Source of the DNA: Aralia elata
Lineage: Eukaryota > Streptophyta > Magnoliopsida > Apiales > Araliaceae
Length of the DNA stretch: 64,000 nucleotides
Assembly (NCBI GenBank): GCA_034770075.1
Contig: CM068382.1
Coordinates: forward strand, 1,550,001 to 1,614,000
Direction of reading: 5' to 3'
The notes beneath the pieces were generated by a model. That model was given only the letters and a program-made list of their open reading frames with translations. It did no database searches and had not been told where the DNA came from. The translations under genes were made by a program, and so were the position numbers. Position 1 is the first letter of the stretch. Each line of letters opens with the position of its first letter. Below are positions 1 to 11,248 of this stretch, in pieces.

Positions 1-937
1 GAGTATAAATTTTCTTCCTAATCTATAATGTGAGCCACTCATTCAAGGGTAAATTAGTCCATGTACAAATTTATGTAGTTGACTTGTTTAATTTTGTCAT
101 GCTTTTGAGGATTTTTTTTTTTTGCTTTAGTCATCATTTTGGGGACAGTGGGAGTATTAAAAAAAGAAAAACAACCTCATCAATATAAAATAGGAAGATA
201 GTTGAGAAACTACCAACTACAGTAAAATAAAAGTATGAAGAGAAAATATGAAAATACTTGAGAAAAATGACTAGAAGGACAACATTTGTACAACAAAAAC
301 ACCAACCAAGTGTATCTTTTCTTTTCTTCTCTTTTTTTATAAGTTCATTTGCACAATATGTAACTAGTTTGGGATAAAATGCTTTGTTACGTTGAGCTCA
401 TTTCCACGTTATCATAAAAGCAAAGATTAAAAAGATTCTCTTTTTAATTTTGCCAATATTCCTAACATGGGAAGAATTCATGAACTCATATGCCAGATGT
501 ATATGCATATGTTCAATGTTTTAGTGTGTGTGAATGTGTTTAGAAGATGGTGATGAGGATATTGGGATAATATTGAACAATCAGTACGGCATTTATTCAT
601 GTTATAAAATATTCTATCCAGACACCATGGGTGGAGGGAATATTTCCTATTGATCTATCCCAATTTTATGGGAAAGTAAGAATAGGAGAGAAGTATGGCT
701 CACTTAACAAAAATCATGCTCTTTCTCAGAGAAATGATCCGCATTTACCAGCCGAGTTTGACTCATTATCTCATCATTTTTTTGAACTATCCTCAACAAA
801 ACAAAACATACAGAATAATCATAACTAGATCACAAGTTAGTCATAACTCAACACATTTCAGCTTATATTACAATAAGAGAAAAGAGAATTTTCTTGTTTC
901 TTTTTTTCCAGTATAAGAGGAATGAATGGGGACAAAC
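1..937 (-). other. CLASP intron 6 (partial)
   Basis: From the donor at 937 leftwards to the window edge there is no exon that continues the CLASP reading frame. The next segment expected from the plant family (beginning about GGATDY) is not seen on either strand, so I read this as intron. It is AT-rich and has no other recognisable content. Confidence 0.6.
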
Positions 938-3900
938 CTCCAATAACAAGACCTTCAACTCTCTGCATGGCCCCAATACGTATAGACCAATCTTTGTCTG
1001 GAACAAGAATGGAAGCAATCTTCTCGAATTCCCTTACTAGCTCCTTCTCAGAGTACACTTTAATCGGTTCAACAGGTTTTTCTGTGACATCACTATCTCC
1101 TGCATGATAAGAAATACAAAACAAAGTTAACACCAATCATAATCGATTACCAGAGTATAAAGGTCAGCCAGATAATGTGTTACCAAAAGCAAAGATATCA
1201 TGACCTAAATGCCTAATCCAACCCTTGGTTGCTAATTTACACTACCAACAAGAGATAACCACTAAAAACTTGTAATTTCAGTCTTCACTCTTACATTTTG
1301 ATTAAGTGGTGCATGATAAAATAGTGTTAGTATCACAAAGACGATCTTTACCGAGGTTCCTTCTACGGTACTTTCCACCAGATGCATAATGACTGTCATG
1401 TCAAAGTAAAATAAGAGAGAATAATATATTTATTAAATAAGAGAAGAAGATTTCATTGGAGGATTACTAAAGTGGGAGGACAAGGAGTCCTCCAAAGCAA
1501 AACTAGTGGAAAATAAAAAACAATGTTCTTAATGAAGAAAAGATCATTATTCGTCATGAACATCAGAGATCACTGCCCCTCACAAAGCTTCCATGGTGAA
1601 GCCCAAAAGGACACCAAGAAAGGTCACTCTATCACATAACTGATGAAACGGCATGGCCCAAACACAGATTTAGGAATTCCTCTACATCAAAAGACTCCAA
1701 AAGATAAAAAAACACCAAGAAGAGAGATGAATACAAAATTTCACCATTTCTCTAGTCCATGAAATGATTTTTACAATTCTGAAGTTCAATAAGTACCCGG
1801 CTTTTAAACTCAGATAAGACTAATTTAATTACTAAATATCATGACTCGCATATAGTTTTCACAACATTCTCAAATGTTAAATCATCAAAAAAATAAATTT
1901 CCAAAATATTTTCCTGCCATTTGATTGATGCTGAGATGATCAAACCACCAGATCTGCAGCGACAAGCCGACAACAAATCGACTTTCTTGAGGATAGAAAG
2001 TATTGTAAACAAGTTGCTACAGTTGTATGAGAGGTGGAAAGAAAGAACATCTCATGATTAAACATATATGCTATTAAATATTGAAAGATGCAATGCATAT
2101 ATACCTCCAAAGAGAGACACTTCACGGGTGGAACTCTTAGCCTTCGGGCTGCTTCTTTTGGGATTAAGGCCGGAAGGCTTAACTTCACCAGCAGCATAAT
2201 TACTAACAAGTCCATCTGAAGGGCGATTTTTAGGTTCAATCCTCTCGAGCCTAGCGTTAATATCTCTTACCTGGAGTGAATTATCATATCAAAAACATTT
2301 ATTTGGAGTAATAACGCCTTGATTTGTCTTAAATTAAGCTGCACAACACATGAGATCTGAAACGAAATTAGCAAAATACATGGAAAAGGGAGACAAACAA
2401 CATGTGACAATGAAACACCAAAACAGTAATTGCTAAAGCAGAGACGAAGCAAGGAAGTGGCAATCCTTGACCCTTCTGGTTGATGCTAACAGGAAAGTAA
2501 CTACCATCAATGCCGACTATTATACAGATAGTTCCTCTGACAAACCGAAGCTGGAACAATCTTGTTTCTCTTAATGGGTAAAGAAAGCAGGCTTTCATAG
2601 GGTGCAGGCTTTCACAGGGTTGTACGCTCTTGGACTTTCTTTGGCCATACAAGATTAGATAGGATCAGAAATGAGCCTATTCGAACAAAGGTTGGGGTAG
2701 CGAGAAGATGAGGGAACATTGGTTCAGATGGTTTGATCATCCGGCTTCGGCATTTAGATAAGGAGGATATAAGAAGAGGGAGGGGAACACCGAAAATTAA
2801 TGAGGGGAAGTGGTAAAACGAGACTAGCTGGAACGGAATATAACTGAGAACATGGCCTATAATAGAAGCGAGTGGATAAATACAACTCGCATATCGAAAG
2901 CCTATTAGGGTGTTTTACTTCTTTATTATATTTTTACTATATTTTCATTTGTTTTATATAGTATACTTCGCAGGAAAGAAGACATAAGCATAAAACAACC
3001 ATGTAGGGCTATATAGGAGGAAATTACGGGGTCCCATGAAGAAATAACTGGCTGCATGGAACTACTGCAGTTATATACTCACCATTGATGTAGGAATATG
3101 ATGACGCTGGAGTTCATCACGGAATTGAGGCCCAATGTGAGTATACATCTCCTGCAAAACAGGAGGGTAAGTCAAATTAACAATTAAGGTCCATACACAA
3201 ACTTCATTAATACTAAGAACGCTAAGAAAGTCCCAATGAATTATTACAGTTGCAAAAGGAAACACCAGTATTTCAGTAGATGATTATTAGTATAGAAGCA
3301 GCAAGGAATACTAATCAGTCAAGAGAATCAACCAGTAAATAATTTTACTCTCAAAGCTGTGATAGAAATTTTATTAAACCGTATCATGTAAATAATTTTA
3401 TCCAAAATTCACCAATAACTCGAAACACTGTTAAACCATCAAGTTAAGGGCCCGCAAATAGTAGTAACCAGATTGCCAAAGAAGCCCCAAGATGCATCAA
3501 ACATTTCTGATGAGATAAATGGAGAAATCCTTTATAGTCATTTATTTCTCTTTTCTATCATACAACTCTTGTTCCTGCACCTACTAGCATTATTAGGTAT
3601 GACCAGTGTCATCCATTATTACAATAAACAAAAACAGATATTGCAACTAAAACAGCCATGTTAACTTACGTGCAACACGTTAAGAGCTGATTTTATTCTC
3701 AAATAATTTTCTTTTACATCAATCATTATGCTATCGATATGTCTTAACCATTCATACTATTAGCATCGTTAAGCAAGACAGAGATTGCTGGCCCCAATCT
3801 CTAATATCTTAAGCTTTTAGTGCACTTTAATCTCACACTTGCATTATGTTTTCTCTATAGTGTTCTTAGTACAGCTGTACTACCTTCTGTTGCACCGCAA

Positions 3901-6900
3901 TTTGTATCTCCACATGCAGTGGAGGTAACATGTGAAAGGGAGTATTAATGCATGATATACATATCTGGAACTAATTTTTCTACCATCTTAACTTCTTAAG
4001 CTTTTACAGCAGTTAATACTTAATAACTCGATATTATAATTTTGTCTGTAAATTACTTTTGCAGCTTTATCTTGCTTATACCTAATATTCAAAGCTAGTG
4101 AACTCCCATAGTAGGGGTCATTTTTGTTTATTTTGAAGTCTTGATACCAGAGTTTTACAATATATCATTTCAATTAGCTTTTTGAATATCCGGTGTTTCT
4201 TTTATTTCACTAATTATCACATGGAAAACATTAGTATACTTTTTAACAACATATCCACCAATCTCTCTGCATGCAATGAATTTAAAGAGACAGATAACAA
4301 TGATTCTAATAGAAAAAAAAAATTAATGATATGAAAAATAGGATTTCCAGAACTAGCAACAATGCGAATATTGGAATCGAGGGAAACTAAAGCAAGATGA
4401 TAAAAATTAAAATTTTTATGCCTGTAAGACCAATAATGCCATCTGGACATAAATAGCTGAGTTACATTATATAATTCAGAAAGATAGCTTATTACTTTTA
4501 AATTCAACAGCATGACAACAAAGTACATCAAAATATTGCACCGCGCTAAAATATAAATTTTACTAACCTCAATGCATAATATAGCTGCTTCCCTAACCCC
4601 AGGATGTGAATCATTTAACATCTGCAAAATCTGATAATCCAAGGGTATAAAAAGGAGTTACTCCAGTCCTATAATTTACAACCAATAACTACACAATTAA
4701 AATGCCCCTTATCTTTAACTTGTACTACAATAACATACAGAAGGAAGAATAGCACGTTGAAGAGGAAGCTCAGTAGATGCAAAAAGACCAATTGCTGATG
4801 TAACAGTCCGTGCAAACTCCTCTCTAACTCTCCAGCTTTTGTGCATCCAAGCATAAGATCCAGCCCTTTCAACGATGATTGTTGGTGAAGAAACCTGCAT
4901 CATGCAAAATTAACAACAAACCCCATCCTTGTTTTATCTTTTTCAGTACCAAAGAATCCAAGCAAAAGAAAAACACAGTCTGAGATCCTGAGTACAGTTA
5001 GATCAAATATAATCTAGAACACATTGATCAGAGATGAAGCAGGCTATCAATCACATTCACAGGTGCAACGAGACTTGACACACAAGAATAAATCGAAATT
5101 TAGATACCATCTTGAGGAACATCAGAGCTGAACAAGGAACATAGAAACCTTAATAGAGGCAGAGGATGAGGCCTCCTAGGCTTAATTAATGTGAATATTG
5201 TTCATTTAAGACATAAGCAGCAACTCGGGAGCAAGTGAGTTATTTGTTGTAGTTGTTGTTTTTGAGGATTGGAAGGTGAAGGAAGATAGGATATGGGAGA
5301 AGGGATAAGGGTGAAGGTAGGAAATGAAACAAATAAATCGTGATAAAACTAAGGTAAGCTAAAAGTCAGCAACCCCCTTTTCTGCTAGGAAGTTACCAGC
5401 AATGAATCAAGCTAACATATATATGTCAAGACATAAAGGTAATTGCTTTGCTATTCTCTTGGGTATTTGGACCGGTGTTACCTGATTCGTGGCACGCCAC
5501 GAGTACTGGTAAAATGTCGGTACGCGATTCACCGGGGGTAGGCTTCTTCAGTATGCTATTTGGGGACGCGGTATGCTAGGATACTATATGTAGTATGTGC
5601 AAGCATTATATGTATATAATATTATATATATTTATATATAAACATTTTTTTATACATGAATGTGTATATACACTTATACAGGTTGGCAAACAATTTAATA
5701 AACTTAACAACAAATTAAAATTTGTGTTTAAGCATTATAAATTGAAATGTTTACCAAATTACGTTAGGGACTTAGGGGTGTGAATATCCAATCTCAATAA
5801 ATCCTTAAAAGGGGGAAAAATTATTATACCAGATTTGTAATAATATTTGTTTTGCTGTCCAAGTACCAAACTGCAGAATATTCACTAGTTTGGATTGGGG
5901 GAACAACATTAAAGTGGTCATTGGTCAAATGGAAAATGAGGAGAAAGAAGTTTGCAATTGATACGAATTTGTGGCCTTTAAAGGATATTGAGGCAATCCT
6001 AGTAAAACCATCTGCATTAGTGTTAATGGGTGACCAAGATTGTGGCAGGCTTTCTAAGAGGGGGGTTTAGGAAACTCACAAATAACAAGGAGCTACACCA
6101 AGCAGATTTTCATTGGAGAATCTTTACTAAAGAGCAACCTGCTATATTCTCAAGACATCATGGCACTTTTTTGCCCCCTCAGTCACTCTTCCCTGCTACT
6201 ATGGCAAAAACAACTAGTAGGAGGGTGAAACTTATAATTCATCTTCTGATTCCCAAGTCCCTCCTTCTAAACACTATCGGTACCCTTGTCGGACATGCTG
6301 AACAAAAATCAATCAGGATTGGTAAATTGATGCTTCAAGTTCCTAGAGTAATCAGTTACATTGGATGCATTGGAAGGAAAATGTTTGGCAAGGAGATGAA
6401 AGTAAATGCAAACTATACTAATGTGAATGTTCACCACTATAAAGATGAATCTGCACTAAAGGGTACTTGTTTGTGTAAAGGATGGTCCAAATCATTGGCT
6501 GCAAATTGCAACAAACCTGAACACTTGAAGCCACCATAAAATAAGTCATTCATTGAGAAGGCTAAGTATTTCTGCATAGCAAAACTCTTTTTCACTGTAT
6601 CATTTGAGCTCTCTCTTCTTGTTGTTAAGCATACAGCTCCAAAGGAATTTGGATGTCTCCTAGTCCAATTTATGCAGAAAAATGATCTCCATTGGAAGGA
6701 AGCATATGATGAGGCCTTTGAAGAGCTCCAAAGAAGCTCTTGGGTTATGCTTAAACCTGTTACAATCTATGGAATGCTCCCTCCATTCCTGGATCTGTCT
6801 CTACATTTGGTGAAAAAGACTAGGATGGAAGCAAGTGATCAAAGAAGCGAAGAAAGAAGTTTAAAGGAACCAAAGCCTTTTTCTGCTAGGTGTTTGGGGT

Positions 6901-9033
6901 ATTCTCTAGTGATGGGACGGTGTTGCAAGCAGTTCATTAAAGAATATGGCATTTTGGCAAGAGCTTTTATTCCCTAGTGCAGAAAAATACCTCTCTAAAG
7001 ACAACGAAGGCTGCAGAAGACTATGACAAGTTCAAGAGAACCATGAAGAACATTCAAGAACAAGTCACTAAGCCACTGAATATTCAGAACAATGAGAAAC
7101 ACAAGTGCCCAAGACATGCTAAAACTAATATTGAGGCAAGCTTTTGCTATATAGAAAGGTTTAGTGAGAAACACAAGTGCCCAAGACATGCTAAAACTAA
7201 TATTGAGGCAAGCTTTTGCTATAGAAAGGTTCAACTAAACAAGTTCCTGAGTTTTGTTTTTGATACTAGAAAGGTGTTGAGAGCTACCAAAACTAAAAGT
7301 AGAGAAGCAACAGTATCCATGAGGACATGGATGTTTTTAAGGGGGAGGGAATGTCACGCAAGGGCATATTGGGTAGTTACTATCTAATAGAATATTCTAG
7401 TGACAGCTATGTAATATGTTACAAGTGAGTGAGTTAGTAATGGGTAAAGGATAAGAGAATATGGTGTAGGTTTAGACTTTACTTTTCCAACAAGTTTATG
7501 TAGTCTATAAATACAAGTTTCTTATAACTTTTGAAAAGTAACGAATGATATGAAAATCTGATAAGCAAATTTGCTCTCACACCTATCTCCCTCCTTCTAT
7601 CTTCCCCAAATTGATTCTATCTGTCTAGTCTATCTCTTTTCTCCCTAAAATTCTTCTATCTATCCCTCTATTTGTTGTTCTATCTCTGCATATTCAAGTC
7701 AGGGCCAAGGTGGGCCTGACAATTTCTCAATGCACAAAGAACTAGGTCTCGTCCCAGACACGTAAGAGATCAAGAACGCTGATTCAATTGGGGTCACACA
7801 AATTCATAAATTCAGACCCTGTATCCAACTCAAACCCACTCATCTTTTATGTTCCCCTGAATTAAAGCACCAAAGCAAATGGCTTACACTTGGCTCTCCT
7901 TAACATTCAATTATCAAGAAATCCTTTTGCAAGATTAAGTTACGTAAATCAAAATTACTAATTTCTCTCCATCAACACCTCCATGTCCTTCTGTTCTAAA
8001 TGAAACTGAGACCATTCACGTATTTATTATACATTCAACTCACTTGTTTAGTACAAAAAGATTTCCCTGATCATATTAAAAACACTGAACACAATGTGAA
8101 TCCTTTTTGTTTTGCCAAAAAGCATCTTTTGTCGCGCTAAAATATGTTGGAACATAAACACAATTAAACATACATAAATAAATCATATGCAAGCAATCTC
8201 CATTGAGATCAACAAATAAGCTGAAAACCTAAGACCATATTGGGAATTCCCCGGAACGATCAAACTTCTATCTTACTAAAAGGAATGGACGAATACTCAT
8301 ACAACTCATACAACAAAAGCAAGGATTCAAATTTCACAGTAAACCATATTTATTAGGAATTCACTGGAATGATCAAAATTCTATCTTACTAAAAGGAACT
8401 GACAAACACGTATGCAACAAAGGGCGTGGATGTAAAATTTCACACTAAACCCTATTTTAATCAATTCCACAGGTAGCAACCAAACACAACATATTAATAC
8501 TAACCAAAATTATTGTTAAAATAAATAATAGTAAAAAAATATAAACACAATTCGATCACATTGAGCCAAAACCACTACATTTTCAATTCAAAGTAATACG
8601 AATTCAGTACTTAATATTCAAACATCACTTAAAATTCCACTCCAAATAATCACAATTGTACCATAAACACAGCATTTACTAAAATAAGCATTATCTATAC
8701 CTCCATGAGAGTGAGCAAAAGTCGCCTGGCGGCATCGCGAACAGGCTGTTTGCTATCCCCCAAACGCTCGACAATGGCAGGAACTAGGGCATTGAAGTGA
8801 AGCTTAAAATGTTCACCAGATAGAACAGCAGCGGAGGAGAGAGAAAGCAAAGCTCCCTGAGAAACCCTAAAGTTGTTGTCTTTTAAGAGATCCAAGCAAC
8901 AATCGACCAGCGAAGTGACTTCCGACGAAGATAAGCTCTTCCTGGTAGCTTCTAGAACTTGATGGAGTCGCTCCACCCCCGCCATTCTCTCCTTGGTGTC
9001 CTTGGCTCGTGCCATCTCCAGTGCCTCCTCCAT
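938..9033 (-). CDS. CLASP: CLASP microtubule-associated protein, N-terminal part (3' end outside window)
   Basis: CLASP binds microtubule plus ends and the cortical array through TOG/HEAT domains and governs array organisation, cell expansion and division. Six coding exons are visible: 8701-9033, 4739-4894, 4568-4630, 3083-3151, 2105-2270 and 938-1099, all with GT-AG borders and consistent phase, giving 316 residues. The start MEEALEMARAKDTKER and the run VSSPTIIVERAGSYAWMHKSW match plant CLASP almost residue for residue; residues 1 to about 230 form the first TOG domain. Exon 5 (from VRDINARLERIEP) is the basic Ser/Pro/Lys linker, and exon 6 opens the next HEAT-repeat region. The last visible exon ends in phase 1 at a donor, so the remaining roughly three quarters of the usual 1,400-residue protein must lie to the left. 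Intron 1 is 3.8 kb and carries a retrotransposon remnant. Divergent from the tetraspanin gene. Identity is secure; exon borders are inferred from the sequence only. Confidence 0.95.
7093..7234 (+). repeat. 72-bp tandem duplication within the retroelement remnant
   Basis: Two copies, 7093-7164 and 7165-7234, begin TGAGAAACACAAGTGCCC and are nearly identical; the second lacks two bases (an AT pair) near 7211. Both copies translate to a repeated EKHKCPRHAKTNIEASF stretch. It is most simply a replication-slippage or recombination duplication that arose after the element had decayed. Confidence 0.85.
7352..7721 (+). repeat. Probable 3' LTR of the gypsy-like element
   Basis: The 370-bp block begins TGTCACGC and ends GGCCTGACA, matching terminal inverted nucleotides TGTCA/TGACA. 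It is preceded without a gap by the purine run AAGGGGGAGGGA, the usual priming site for plus-strand synthesis. A TATA-like TCTATAAATACAAG sits at about 7503-7516, followed by a pyrimidine-rich stretch, as in plant LTRs. No second copy is visible in the window. Confidence 0.6.
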
Positions 9034-9230
9034 AATAATAGTAATGCAGGAGGAATTAGGGTTTCGGAATTTGGATCTGATGGGGCAACGTCAGATCTAA
9101 GTGGGGATTTAGGGAATGGAGTGGTTGAATTTGGTGGAAATGGAGTTAATTTTGCTGGCGGAGGTGTTGGTGGAGCAGTGACGCAGAGGAAGTTAAGGGA
9201 GAGAAAAAGCTTTAACTAGATCGACGGAGG
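9034..9230 (-). promoter_or_regulatory. CLASP 5' leader and proximal promoter
   Basis: Immediately upstream of the CLASP ATG (9031-9033) the minus strand is pyrimidine-rich with CTCTCCC-like runs and an AAACCCTAATTCC stretch near 9054-9066, typical of plant 5' leaders. No clear TATA box is seen. The extent of the leader is an estimate. Confidence 0.4.
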
Positions 9231-9379
9231 AGATGATATATCTATATTCGGTTGAGGTACTTGGGAAATTACTGCCACCATTATTTATTCAGTAAAGATA
9301 GGCGGACCGGTCATTTGGCCCGGAAAATTGGACCGGTCCCCTTATTTTCCCATGTTCCCTAGCTTTTATTATTTATTTC

Positions 9380-9594
9380 TTTGGATTGAGTCCAAACATA
9401 TTTATACTATGGATTTAAAAAAAAAATTAGAAAAAAACATAAAAAATTATGTCCAATTTGGATATATATCAAAAAAATGGTAGTACCCCATACTATCATT
9501 TTTTTGATATATATCCAAATTGGACCTAATTTTTTATGTTTTTTTCTAATTTTTTTTTAAATTCATAGTATAAATATGTTTGGACTCAATCCAA
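9380..9594. repeat. Near-perfect long hairpin (foldback element) upstream of CLASP
   Basis: Arms 9380-9485 and 9491-9594 are reverse complements of each other apart from a few mismatches and one or two indels in A/T runs, separated by a 5-nt loop CCCCA at 9486-9490. Outer ends read TTGGATTGAGTCC and GGACTCAATCCAA. It encodes nothing. The form fits a foldback MITE or a young inverted duplication. It lies about 350 bp upstream of the CLASP start codon. No target-site duplication could be recognised because the flanks are A/T runs. Confidence 0.85.
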
Positions 9595-11248
9595 AAAAAA
9601 AAAAACAAGGAAAATAGAAAATGTCCAATTTTTAGGTCTCATTTTCGGGTCCCTGTAGGAAGACTCTTATTTATTACATGGGACTGTATGTGGAATGTTT
9701 TCAACTTCCAAGCGTGTGGAGTGTAACTTCGGAGGTGTCTTACATTTGTTGTTATGTTTTTCTTTTTCATTTCCATGGGATTAAAAAAAAGAACAAAAAT
9801 CAAAATCAAATATTTTACTCATGCTTTTGTCTTTTGATATATTACTTGTTAAAATTGTGTTGAAATAAATTTAATAAAATCAAAATCAAATATTTTGCTC
9901 ATGCGTTTGATATATTGCACTTTAAAATTGGGTTGAAATAAAATTAAATGACCAAAACAAATATTATTCCAAAATTAAAGATATAATTTGACTTTTGAGG
10001 TCAAACGACGTCATGTTAAATTTTAAATTGATGTAAATTTATTTTATTTTAGTTGAGACAATTATTATATAATTTTATAACATGTAACAAAAAGTATTAA
10101 TCACAATATTTATTTCATTCTAAAATTTTACGAGACATACTAATTTTGAAGTTTAATATACTGTCGTTTAGTATCAAAAGTCAAATTGTATATTTAGTTT
10201 TGAAATGAAGACGACTTTTTGGCGTCGCCCTATTTTACTAAAAGGCAGATTACAAGAGCGATTGATTACTTAAATTGGTTCTCGATTACTTAAATTGGTT
10301 CTCGCGCCCTACATTCAAAAAGATAAGCAAGTATAACGATGCATATTCACACACATATATATATATGTATATGTGTGTATATATATTTGGTATTTTTATC
10401 AATTCATTAATATTCGTTTTAGTTGATTACCACAACCAAACGAACTGTCGTGATTACATCTACACATTTTTCTTATACATGCCTTCACTTATAATGTGAT
10501 AACAAAAAACATGCGTATGGGGTGGGGAGTGGGGGTGTTTATTCTATTTCAATTATCTCATCCCTTAAATATTTATTACCAATCATCCCCTGAAGTACTA
10601 TGACTTAAGTGCATAAATAAAATATTTTTTTTGTTGGAATGCTCATCAAAATTGATTCGCTATGTCACTCAACAAAAAAGTAAAATTGTTTTTTTAATAA
10701 CTACATATGATCAAATCGGATGACGCCAGCGTACCACATAGCAATTTACATTTTATTCAATTATATATACATTGATTTCATCTATTATATATTAAGAAGA
10801 GGGGATGCCGCTAGCTTTGAGATTGTGTTTCAAATTTCTTTTCTTTTTTGTCTATGCAAGTTTGGTTATTTGACAAATTTATTATTTTTATTTTGTTTTC
10901 TTTTCTAATTTTATCCTTTAAATTTAGTAAAATTATTATTATATAGTATTTACATTAATTGTGTCACCGTGACCGGTAAATATAAAGGAGCCCGCAATTA
11001 TATGGAAGTCCATTGGGCTTTCTCAAGAACATATGCAGCAGACTGAGATTCGAAAGAAGGACTTTATTATACCAGCCCAATTATATTCATCAATATATGA
11101 AAAGGGCAAAAAAAAGGGAATAAAAACACAAAAGAAAGCACAGATGTACAGGACCACCAAAAGCAAGACGACAGTCTTTTAATGGGTTAAGTTTAGGCAT
11201 TAGGGTTTTTGAAGCTGAATTTGTGCTATCCAAAGAAACCATACGAAA
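9595..11248. other. Divergent spacer between CLASP and the tetraspanin gene
   Basis: AT-rich, with no credible coding exon. It holds a 19-bp tandem duplication at about 10266-10304 (ATTACTTAAATTGGTTCTCG twice), a TA/TG-rich tract at 10351-10386, and, from about 10980, the likely promoter and leader of the tetraspanin gene. Small open frames here are chance frames without family resemblance. Confidence 0.5.

Larger units (their letters stand above)
5850..7721 (+). mobile_element. Truncated, degenerate Ty3/gypsy-like LTR retrotransposon in CLASP intron 1
   Basis: This block lies antisense inside CLASP intron 1. The plus strand carries broken reading frames at 5852-6070, 6030-6539, 6672-6977 and 6977-7387. 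Short segments recall Ty3/gypsy proteins: a KEPKPF run typical of gag just before a segment like the reverse-transcriptase/RNase H junction (KQFIKEYGILAR, then a Lys/Phe-rich helix after a stop), and DLHWKEAYDEAFEELQ, like the W..E...AF..LK motif. The right end is clearer: a polypurine tract at 7339-7350 followed directly by a block that starts TGTCA and ends TGACA, as an LTR does. I see no 5' LTR and no intact enzyme, so the copy is dead and truncated. Gag and polymerase-like pieces are out of their usual spacing, suggesting internal deletion. The protein similarity is weak and judged by eye; the LTR structure is the stronger evidence. Confidence 0.55.
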
